DNA of 64,000 bases, from NCBI RefSeq assembly GCF_028548475.1, contig NZ_JAQQLE010000002.1, positions 420,540 through 484,539 of the forward strand, written 5' to 3'. The notes beneath the pieces are model-generated. The model saw only the letters and a program-made list of their open reading frames with translations. It was not told the DNA's origin and made no database searches. The position numbers and the translations under genes were made by a program. The first letter of the stretch is position 1. Each line of letters opens with the position of its first letter. This document shows positions 36,712-43,599 of the stretch, piece after piece. Source of the stretch: Vogesella margarita (GTDB lineage: Bacteria > Pseudomonadota > Gammaproteobacteria > Burkholderiales > Chromobacteriaceae).

Positions 36712-36786
36712 GTCCCTGTAGTTCAATGGATAGAACAGGTTCCTCCTAAGAATCAGATCCAGGTTCGATTCCTGGTGGGGACGCCA
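36712..36786 (+). tRNA. tRNA-Arg (anticodon CCT), carried by the R-M island
   Basis: 75 bases with encoded CCA. All arms fold: acceptor GTCCCTG / TGGGGAC with wobble pairs, D arm GTTC/GAAC, anticodon arm GGTTC-CTCCTAA-GAATC, T arm CCAGG-TTCGATT-CCTGG. It decodes AGG. It lies inside the island, on the strand opposite to the tRNA-Arg(CCT) gene that the island interrupts, and its sequence differs from that gene, so it is an imported replacement and not a duplicate. Confidence 0.95.
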
Positions 36787-36805
36787 CTGACTGACACGAC
36801 AAACA

Positions 36806-36840
36806 AAAACAGGTAGCCATGTGCTACCTGTTGTCGTTTT
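36806..36840 (+). terminator. Hairpin after the island tRNA-Arg
   Basis: Stem ACAGGTAGC / GCTACCTGT with a 5-base loop and TGTCGTTTT tail. Confidence 0.8.
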
Positions 36841-36983
36841 CAGCCCACTGCTTACCCTTCTTCTTGATTCAAATTTGTTCCAAGACAGGCTTGGATTAGG
36901 GGTGATTTAAAGGGATTTGCAACGAATTGTTATTTTAAAAATCAATAGCTTAGCTTGTTTCTTGCTCCCTCCCGAATCGCTTG

Positions 36984-37018
36984 GGAGGGGGCTGTTATAT
37001 CCATTTAACTACGGAGAC
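36984..37018 (-). pseudogene. 5' half of the split tRNA-Arg(CCT) gene
   Basis: Minus strand reads GTCTCCG (acceptor), TA, GTTAAATGGATATAAC (D arm close to that of E. coli tRNA-Arg(CCT)), AGCC and into CCCTCC at the junction. GTCTCCG can pair with the CGGGGAT acceptor strand of the 3' half at 33774. Two upper anticodon-stem pairs do not match in the rejoined molecule, so the halves have drifted or the junction is imprecise. Confidence 0.75.
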
Positions 37019-37029
37019 GTAAAACGGGG

Positions 37030-38001
37030 TCAGGCGTCGCGGCGTACCGACAGTCGCGCCAGCTCCGCCAGCGCGGTCTTGTAGTCGCTGTCCGGCAGCG
37101 GGGCCAGCACCGCGATGGCGCGTTCGGCGGCTTTTTCCGCCTCGCCGCGCGCGTAGTCCAGCGCGCCGCAGGATTGTACCGCAGCCATCACGTCGCCGAA
37201 ACGCTCGCGGCTGGCGGCTTCCAGCGCCTCGCGCACGGTGGTGGCGGCCTGTTCGCTGCCCTGGCGCATGGTGTAGATCAGCGGCAGGGTGACCTTGCCC
37301 TCGGCCAGGTCGTCGCCGACGCTCTTGCCGATGGTGCCGGCGTCGCCGCTGTAGTCCAGCACGTCGTCGATGATCTGGAACGCGGTGCCCAGGTGCATGC
37401 CGTAGTCGGCCAGCGCCTGTTCCTGCTCGGCGCTGGCGCCGGCCATGATGGCGCCGACGCGGGTGGCGGCCTCGAACAGCTTGGCGGTCTTGTACTGGAT
37501 CACCAGCAGATACTGTTCTTCGGTCAGGCTGGTGTCGCCGATGTTCAGCAGCTGCAGCACCTCGCCCTCGGCGATGATGTTGGTGGCGCCGGCCATCACT
37601 TCCAGGATGCGCATATTGTTGCTGGCGACCATCATCTGGAAGGCGCGGGTGTACAGGAAGTCACCGACCAGCACGCTGGCGGCATTGCCGAACATGGCGT
37701 TGGCGGTCTGGCGGCCGCGGCGCATGTCGGATTCGTCGACCACGTCGTCGTGCAGCAGGGTAGCGGTGTGGATGAACTCCACCATCGCCGCCAGCTCGTG
37801 CAGGTACGGCTCGCCGTAACCCATGGCACGGCCGGCCATCAGCGTCAGCACCGGGCGCAGACGCTTGCCACCGGCAGAAATGATGTATTCCGCTACCTGG
37901 CGGATCAGGACGACGTCGGAATGCAGGCGCGTGCGGATGACCTGGTCGACAGCTTGCATATCGTCGGCGGTCAGCGTGCGAAACAGCGGAGTGGAGGACA
38001 T
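37030..38001 (-). CDS. ispB: Octaprenyl-diphosphate synthase
   Basis: A 323-residue trans-prenyltransferase making the ubiquinone side chain. First Asp-rich motif LLHDDVVDESDMRRG, second motif FQIIDDVLDYSG, plus GGKRLRPVL. The ATG at 38001 (MSSTPLFRTL) is chosen; the frame runs 36 codons up into the rplU promoter. Divergent from rplU-rpmA, the classical arrangement in beta- and gammaproteobacteria. Confidence 0.94.
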   Translation of the reverse strand: MSSTPLFRTLTADDMQAVDQVIRTRLHSDVVLIRQVAEYIISAGGKRLRPVLTLMAGRAMGYGEPYLHELAAMVEFIHTATLLHDDVVDESDMRRGRQTANAMFGNAASVLVGDFLYTRAFQMMVASNNMRILEVMAGATNIIAEGEVLQLLNIGDTSLTEEQYLLVIQYKTAKLFEAATRVGAIMAGASAEQEQALADYGMHLGTAFQIIDDVLDYSGDAGTIGKSVGDDLAEGKVTLPLIYTMRQGSEQAATTVREALEAASRERFGDVMAAVQSCGALDYARGEAEKAAERAIAVLAPLPDSDYKTALAELARLSVRRDA

Positions 38002-38102
38002 TGCTACCGGTTCAAATGGTCGGGAAAACCGCGCGATATTAGCAGACAAGGCCGCTGTGTTGCCACGGCAAACACGTTTGCCACGCAGTGTCGACAAAAA
38101 TA

Positions 38103-38131
38103 TTGACATCTATCAGGCACTTGCGTATATT
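38103..38131 (+). promoter_or_regulatory. Sigma-70 promoter of rplU-rpmA
   Basis: Consensus TTGACA, 17-base spacer, TATATT, 53 bases before the rplU start. Confidence 0.88.
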
Positions 38132-38184
38132 TTCGCGTTCTTCGCGCACACTGCGCGCAAGAAAGAATATTAGGAGCTATACGA

Positions 38185-38496
38185 ATGTATGCGGTCGTAA
38201 AAACTGGCGGTAAACAGTACAAAGTTTCCGTTGGCGAAAAACTTAAAGTAGAACAGATACCTGCAGACGTCGACAGCCAGATCGTACTTGAAGAAGTGCT
38301 GATGATTGCTGACGGTGAGCAAGTTTCCGTAGGCGCGCCTCTGGTAGCGGGCGCAACTGTCAAGGCAACCGTGGTTGCTCATGGTCGTGGCGACAAGATC
38401 CGCATCTTCAAGATGCGTCGTCGTAAGCACTACCAGAAGCATCAGGGTCATCGTCAGAACTACACCGAAATCCGCATCGACGCGATTTCCAAGTAA
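38185..38496 (+). CDS. rplU: Ribosomal protein L21
   Basis: A 103-residue large-subunit protein, family start [20 protein letters not shown] and the [16 protein letters not shown] rRNA-binding loop. TAGGAGC ribosome site. First gene of rplU-rpmA. Confidence 0.98.
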   Translation: MYAVVKTGGKQYKVSVGEKLKVEQIPADVDSQIVLEEVLMIADGEQVSVGAPLVAGATVKATVVAHGRGDKIRIFKMRRRKHYQKHQGHRQNYTEIRIDAISK

Positions 38497-38509
38497 GGGA
38501 TAAATAGAC

Positions 38510-38785
38510 ATGGCACACAAAAAAGCAGGCGGTAGTTCCCGCAACGGTCGTGATTCCGAAGCCAAACGTCTGGGCACCAAAGCCTACGGCGGCGAGCTGA
38601 TCCCGGCTGGTTCCATCATCATCCGTCAGCGTGGCACCCGTTTCCACGCTGGTGAAAACGTTGGCATGGGCAAGGATCACACCCTGTTCGCCAAGGTTGA
38701 CGGCTACGTGAACTTCGCGGTTAAAGGCGCTGCCCAGCGCAAGACCGTTAGCGTTGTTCCGTACACTGGTGTTGACGCAGAGTAA
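38510..38785 (+). CDS. rpmA: Ribosomal protein L27
   Basis: A 91-residue large-subunit protein starting [20 protein letters not shown]; the N-terminal tail reaches the peptidyl-transferase centre. Begins 13 bases after rplU. Confidence 0.98.
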   Translation: MAHKKAGGSSRNGRDSEAKRLGTKAYGGELIPAGSIIIRQRGTRFHAGENVGMGKDHTLFAKVDGYVNFAVKGAAQRKTVSVVPYTGVDAE

Positions 38786-38800
38786 TTCTGTAGCCACCGG

Positions 38801-38831
38801 AAAAAGCCCTATCGCACGATAGGGCTTTTTT
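38801..38831 (+). terminator. Terminator after rpmA
   Basis: AAAAAGCCCTAT / ATAGGGCTTTTTT stem with a CGCACG loop. It separates ribosomal genes from obgE. Confidence 0.93.
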
Positions 38832-38879
38832 GTTTGTTTGATATCGCATTGGCCACACGAGGTGTGAGGCGCAAGGGGC

Positions 38880-38892
38880 TGCGGCCAACCTT
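38880..38892 (-). repeat. Single GTTGGCCGCA repeat upstream of obgE
   Basis: TGCGGCCAACCTT, exact core plus flank, in the rpmA-obgE gap. Confidence 0.85.
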
Positions 38893-38937
38893 GGGCGGAC
38901 GGCGGACGTTTGCGCCTGACTCCTCGCAAGCATTTAG

Positions 38938-40161
<1,224 letters not shown>

Positions 40162-40167
40162 GGTGTT

Positions 40168-40187
40168 TGCGGCCAGGGTTGGCCGCA
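40168..40187. repeat. Near-palindromic GTTGGCCGCA repeat after obgE
   Basis: TGCGGCCAGGGTTGGCCGCA: the right half is an exact core, the left half carries a single change. Confidence 0.85.
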
Positions 40188-40193
40188 GCAGAA

Positions 40194-40232
40194 AAACCCC
40201 GGCATGGCTGATAAGTCATGCCGGGGTTTGTT
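40194..40232 (+). terminator. Terminator of obgE
   Basis: AAACCCCGGCATG / CATGCCGGGGTTT stem with T-rich tail. Confidence 0.93.
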
Positions 40233-40270
40233 ATTATGCGCATGGCAAAATAACGATAAAGGTGTCAACT

Positions 40271-40669
40271 GTGCTGGTTGAGTGTCCTGAGTGTGGAAAA
40301 GACAATAATCTTGATTCGAATTTCAAAATCAAATGTGGGTACTGCAAGCATCAGTTAGATGACAAGGCGTTCAAATCAAGACCGTTCAAGATAGGCTATG
40401 GTGGTGCGACGGTTGTGGCGAGTATCGCCGTTGGTGCTGCCATTGGCTTTGGTGGTGGAGAGTGGAATCAGAAAATCAGTATGCAAGATTACAAGGCACT
40501 GGAAACCTGTGTGCTTGCTGCTGGGCATAGCAATACCTATTTTTATGATCAACAAGTCGAGCGGTGTGTTTGTGCTTTTAATAACACCAAGCGACAACTT
40601 CCAGCCGAGCCGCAGGCAGATGAGTTTGTCAGTACTTTTAGGCGATCGCTGGTGCAGTGCCGCTCATAA
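40271..40669 (+). CDS. Zinc-ribbon single-pass membrane protein
   Basis: A 132-residue protein from a GTG with an AAAGG ribosome site. N-terminal CPECGKDNNLDSNFKIKCGYCKH gives two CxxC pairs (zinc ribbon), then one membrane helix (about 47-67, GGATVVASIAVGAAIGFGGG), then an outer part with three Cys (TCVLAAG, RCVCAF) that may form disulfides. Lower GC than neighbours. Function unknown; I do not recognise a named family. It is convergent with a pair of small minus-strand ORFs. Confidence 0.75.
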   Translation: MLVECPECGKDNNLDSNFKIKCGYCKHQLDDKAFKSRPFKIGYGGATVVASIAVGAAIGFGGGEWNQKISMQDYKALETCVLAAGHSNTYFYDQQVERCVCAFNNTKRQLPAEPQADEFVSTFRRSLVQCRS

Positions 40670-40673
40670 GGAA

Positions 40674-40700
40674 AAAGGATGGCGGTGGCGCCATCCTCCA
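40674..40700. terminator. Bidirectional hairpin between the zinc-ribbon gene and the small-ORF pair
   Basis: Stem GGATGGCG / CGCCATCC with a GTGG loop, five A upstream (T on the minus strand). Confidence 0.75.
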
Positions 40701-40710
40701 ACGGGACTAT

Positions 40711-40845
40711 TTATTTATCGTCATTTTCTGCAAGGCGGTCTTTCCAATCTTCTGGCCGCCCCTCTTCACCGCGGCTTTGATGGTAGGCGTCGTGTTCCGG
40801 ATTGAGTTGATTGGCGCGGTTGTCCAAGTCTTTTTGCGAGCTCAT
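40711..40845 (-). CDS. Small charged protein, 44 residues
   Basis: Starts MSSQKDLDNRANQLNPEHDA and ends ...LAENDDK; very hydrophilic, with a central NPEHDAYHQSRG stretch that resembles a small conserved hypothetical family of proteobacteria (NPNNxAYWxSRG). AAGGA ribosome site eight bases before the ATG, and a terminator just past the stop. Second gene of a two-ORF operon. Function unknown. Confidence 0.65.
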   Translation of the reverse strand: MSSQKDLDNRANQLNPEHDAYHQSRGEEGRPEDWKDRLAENDDK

Positions 40846-40855
40846 GTGACGGTCC

Positions 40856-40981
40856 TTATTTGGTTTTTGGAGGGTTGTTATCACGCCCTGTGCCCGACGG
40901 AACGTCCTGTTTTTTGCTTGGCCAATTTTTCTGTGGCTGAGGTTGTGAGGGTGGGGTATGCGGCTTGGTGTTGGTGTTCAT
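40856..40981 (-). CDS. Small Pro/Gln/Lys-rich protein, 41 residues
   Basis: Starts MNTNTKPHTPPSQPQPQKNW with a GGAG ribosome site eight bases before the ATG, and ends 10 bases before the next small ORF. Composition suggests a disordered peptide. No domain recognised. The shared strand, tight spacing and good ribosome sites on both ORFs make the pair look genuine. Confidence 0.55.
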   Translation of the reverse strand: MNTNTKPHTPPSQPQPQKNWPSKKQDVPSGTGRDNNPPKTK

Positions 40982-41050
40982 TGTTCAGGCTCCTAAGTCT
41001 GGTTGGCTGGATGACGTCATCCAGTAGTACCCAATTTACAGAGGTGTCTT

Positions 41051-41431
41051 GTGACAGTACGTGACAAAACAGCATGTGACGAAAATTGGCAGCGATTGAT
41101 TGATCGCATGTCCGAGAGTGGTGGGGTAACTGAGTTTCTGAAGCAAATTGAAGATGCCGAAGATTTTGAAATACTGCTGCGCCAAAAGTACGGCGAGCGG
41201 GATGTTGATGCCCAACAAAAGTTGAATGACGTTCTACGCAAGAATAAACAACGATTTCAGGATGGCGAGCGGTTCCGAAATGCCACTTGTACACTGGCGG
41301 TGAAATTGCTTGATATTGATGCTGCCATGTCTCGTCAAGACCGTTACAAAGCGGATCCATTTCTGAGGCAAATGGCGGAGATATCACGAGAAATTGCTAA
41401 GCAAATTAAACATGGTAAGTCGGGCTTGTAG
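41051..41431 (+). CDS. Hypothetical helical protein, 126 residues
   Basis: Starts with GTG (MTVRDKTACDENWQRLI). Predicted soluble, mostly helical and charged (LRQKYGERDVDAQQKLNDVLRKNKQRFQDGERFR). GC content is well below the surroundings, so it may be acquired. Not recognised. Its promoter region overlaps that of the divergent small-ORF pair. The stop codon lies within a palindromic repeat (41428-41466). Confidence 0.6.
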   Translation: MTVRDKTACDENWQRLIDRMSESGGVTEFLKQIEDAEDFEILLRQKYGERDVDAQQKLNDVLRKNKQRFQDGERFRNATCTLAVKLLDIDAAMSRQDRYKADPFLRQMAEISREIAKQIKHGKSGL

Positions 41432-41466
41432 GCTGGCGCAGAGTTTGCAAAGCCCAACATTTACCG
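41428..41466 (+). repeat. Diverged copy of the GTTGGGCTGAGCC-type palindromic repeat
   Basis: GTAGGCTGGCGCAGAGTTTG then CAAAGCCCAACATTTACCG. Related to copies at 62716-62754 and 63481-63521 with several substitutions. Confidence 0.6.
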
Positions 41467-41479
41467 AAATTGGATGGTA

Positions 41480-41492
41480 AAGGTTGGCCGCA
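41480..41492 (+). repeat. Single GTTGGCCGCA repeat upstream of mksF
   Basis: AAGGTTGGCCGCA, exact extended form, in the gap before the condensin operon and 14 bases after the palindromic repeat. Confidence 0.85.
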
Positions 41493-41608
41493 AGCCGTGT
41501 CGGCTTATGCCGCGCCAAACTGAACGGCCTACCTGCTTCGCGCACCCTGCCGCCATTGACGACACGGCCTGTCCGCTCCGACAATCCACGGCTGTTTAAC
41601 GCCGCTGG

Positions 41609-42898
41609 ATGCTTGTCTTGGATTCCCTTTCCGATTTTTTCCGCCCCGGGCTGAGCCCGGACGCGCTGCCGGCGCTGAACCGGTTGTCGGCGGCGTGGCC
41701 GTACCTGGCGGTGTTCGTCACCCTGTTTCGCGGGGGTGACGAGGAGGTGCTGATGCGGCTCCTGGTGCTGCGCGAGCTGGGCAGCCGCGCCGAGGCGCCG
41801 TACTGGACGCCGCAGGACATCGCGCAGCGCTTCGCCTATCTCAACGACACCAAGCTGAATACCATTCTCGGCCGCCTGCGCGAGGGCGAGTTGCTGGTCT
41901 ACGACAGCGACGGCGGCCACTACGCGCTGTCCGACACCGCGCGCGTGGCGCTGTCGGCGCTGGCGACGCTGATCGATTTTGCCGGCGACGACGTCGAGCT
42001 CGGCTATCTCGCCAGCCAGGTGGCGGCGGGGCAGGCGGTGGGGCAGGTGTCGGACGAGGCGCTGCAGCATCTGCTGGCGCGCCTGAACGAGCTGCACGCC
42101 GAGTTTGCCGACGCGCTGGAGTCGCAGTCCGAATTCCGCATCCGCGCCGCGCAGCACCGGCTGGAGTCGGTGTGGCGCTGGGTGGCGAAATCCACCGACG
42201 TGGTGCGCGGCCTGACCTGCGACGAGCGGCTGAGCCTGACCACGCTGGGTCAGGCGCAGGCGATCGCGCTGGCGCAGAGCCGCATGCTGGCGCTGGCCGG
42301 CACCTTCGAGCGCCGGCTGGCGCAGCTGGCGGCGCAGCGCGTGCATCTGGGCAGCTCCGGGCTGACCTCCACCGACATCGCCGACTGGCTGCGCCATCAG
42401 GGCTTGGCCCGGCTGGCGGGGCTGGCCGACGGCGTGATCGCGGCCAACGTCGAGCCGGCGTTTCTGACCACGCCAGAGCTGGCCGATGTCGCCGAGTACG
42501 AGCTGCTCGGCCGCGAGCGCGCGCGCGAGCACGATCATGCGCTGCCGGCGGCGGCCAGCGCCGAAACCGCCGACGCGGTCGAGGCCGAGCGTCTGCTGGA
42601 GGCCGAGGCGCTGTACGACACGCTAGCGGCATTGCAGCTGGTGCCGGCGGGCGGCGTGCCGATTGCCGACGCGGTGCTGGCCGACAGCTATAACGAAACC
42701 GCCTACCGCCTGTCGCTGCTGTCGCTGTTGGGCGATCCGGAAAGCCGCAGCGACCGCGGCGTGATTGCCGCGCTGGCCAAGCTGCCGCTGGCGCTCAAGG
42801 GCGGTGATGCCGTGCTGGCGCTGGACCACCCGGAGGTGGCCAGCCTGTCCGACGCGCAGCTGACCGTGATCCCGACATCCCGAGACTCAACATCATGA
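41609..42898 (+). CDS. mksF: MksF-type kleisin subunit of an Mks condensin
   Basis: A 429-residue protein, first of a three-gene operon with the size pattern of MksF-MksE-MksB (as in Pseudomonas). It is the kleisin-like bridge: an N-terminal winged-helix-type region (YWTPQDIAQRFAYLNDTKLNTILGRLREGELLVY) and a helical middle (about 130-260) expected to contact the SMC heads. Recognition is mainly through operon context. Its stop overlaps the next start (ATGA). Confidence 0.82.
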   Translation: MLVLDSLSDFFRPGLSPDALPALNRLSAAWPYLAVFVTLFRGGDEEVLMRLLVLRELGSRAEAPYWTPQDIAQRFAYLNDTKLNTILGRLREGELLVYDSDGGHYALSDTARVALSALATLIDFAGDDVELGYLASQVAAGQAVGQVSDEALQHLLARLNELHAEFADALESQSEFRIRAAQHRLESVWRWVAKSTDVVRGLTCDERLSLTTLGQAQAIALAQSRMLALAGTFERRLAQLAAQRVHLGSSGLTSTDIADWLRHQGLARLAGLADGVIAANVEPAFLTTPELADVAEYELLGRERAREHDHALPAAASAETADAVEAERLLEAEALYDTLAALQLVPAGGVPIADAVLADSYNETAYRLSLLSLLGDPESRSDRGVIAALAKLPLALKGGDAVLALDHPEVASLSDAQLTVIPTSRDSTS

Positions 42899-43599
42899 TG
42901 GAACACTCCCTCACCGTACTGGTGTCGCGCCTGCTGGCGCACCGCGTGATCCCGCGCAGCGACGCGCTGGCGCGCCGCGCGCTGCTGGACGACGCCTTCC
43001 GCGCCGAGCTGGACCAAAGGTTGGCCGCGGTCGGCCTGCGCCTGGTGGAAAACCCCTACGCCGAACACATCGCGGTGGCGCTGCTACCGGCGATGACCGA
43101 GCCGGTGTTCGGCTCGGGTGAAGCGTGGCTGAATAACAACCTGGGTCTGCCGCGCGACGGCGTGGCGCTGCTGGTGATCGTATGGGCGCTGATCATCCTG
43201 CCCAAGCGCGAACGCCAGATCAGCCGCGTCGAGGCCGGCCGCGAGGGCCAGCACGACATGTTCGGCGCGCAGAAACCGCTGGAAACCGGCGGCACGGTGT
43301 CGGTCGGCATCTCCGAGGACGCGCTGTACGCCGACTTTGGCAAGCAGCTGGGCGGCCGCACCCGCTTTGCGGCCAACCTGGGCCGCCTGGTCAACCTCGG
43401 CTTCCTCAACCGCCGCAACAAGTGGCTGGAAGAAGGCCCGATGCTGGACCTGATGATCGACTACAGCCAACTGGCGCCGCGCATCATCGAAGGCGCGCTG
43501 GCCGACGTGCTCGGCCGCCGCCAGGCCTTGCTGCAGCAGGCCAGCGAAACGACAACGTTGGCCGCAGAAACCGGCAACAGCCAAGTGGAGAACGCCTGA
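42895..43599 (+). CDS. mksE: MksE subunit of an Mks condensin
   Basis: A 234-residue small subunit that binds the kleisin, typical in length. Contains a winged-helix-like section (AARFAANLGRLVNLGFLNRRNKWLEEG-type, about 155-185). Overlaps mksF by four bases and mksB by one base, so the three are translated together. Three repeat copies lie in this gene, two exact (43368-43377, 43557-43566) and one with a single change (43020-43029). Confidence 0.82.
   Translation: MMEHSLTVLVSRLLAHRVIPRSDALARRALLDDAFRAELDQRLAAVGLRLVENPYAEHIAVALLPAMTEPVFGSGEAWLNNNLGLPRDGVALLVIVWALIILPKRERQISRVEAGREGQHDMFGAQKPLETGGTVSVGISEDALYADFGKQLGGRTRFAANLGRLVNLGFLNRRNKWLEEGPMLDLMIDYSQLAPRIIEGALADVLGRRQALLQQASETTTLAAETGNSQVENA

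Larger units (their letters stand above)
33815..36989. mobile_element. AT-rich restriction-modification island inserted in a tRNA-Arg(CCT) gene
   Basis: Bounded by direct repeats GGAGGG (33815-33820 and 36984-36989). Outside the repeats lie the two halves of one minus-strand tRNA-Arg(CCT); joining them with one repeat copy gives a 76-base tRNA-length sequence. Inside are, left to right: 330 bases of AT-rich DNA with one doubtful 45-codon ORF, a restriction endonuclease, a DNA methyltransferase, a decayed HTH-like ORF and an intact tRNA-Arg(CCT). No integrase or transposase gene is visible. GC content is far below the flanks, so acquisition by transfer is clear. Confidence 0.75.

Noticed and set aside
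33774..36786. Ordinary tRNA-integrated element with att direct repeats between the intact and partial tRNA
   Set aside because: The intact tRNA (plus strand) and the partial tRNA (minus strand) are in opposite orientation, and the matching 5' half lies at 36984-37018, so the interrupted gene is a different copy.
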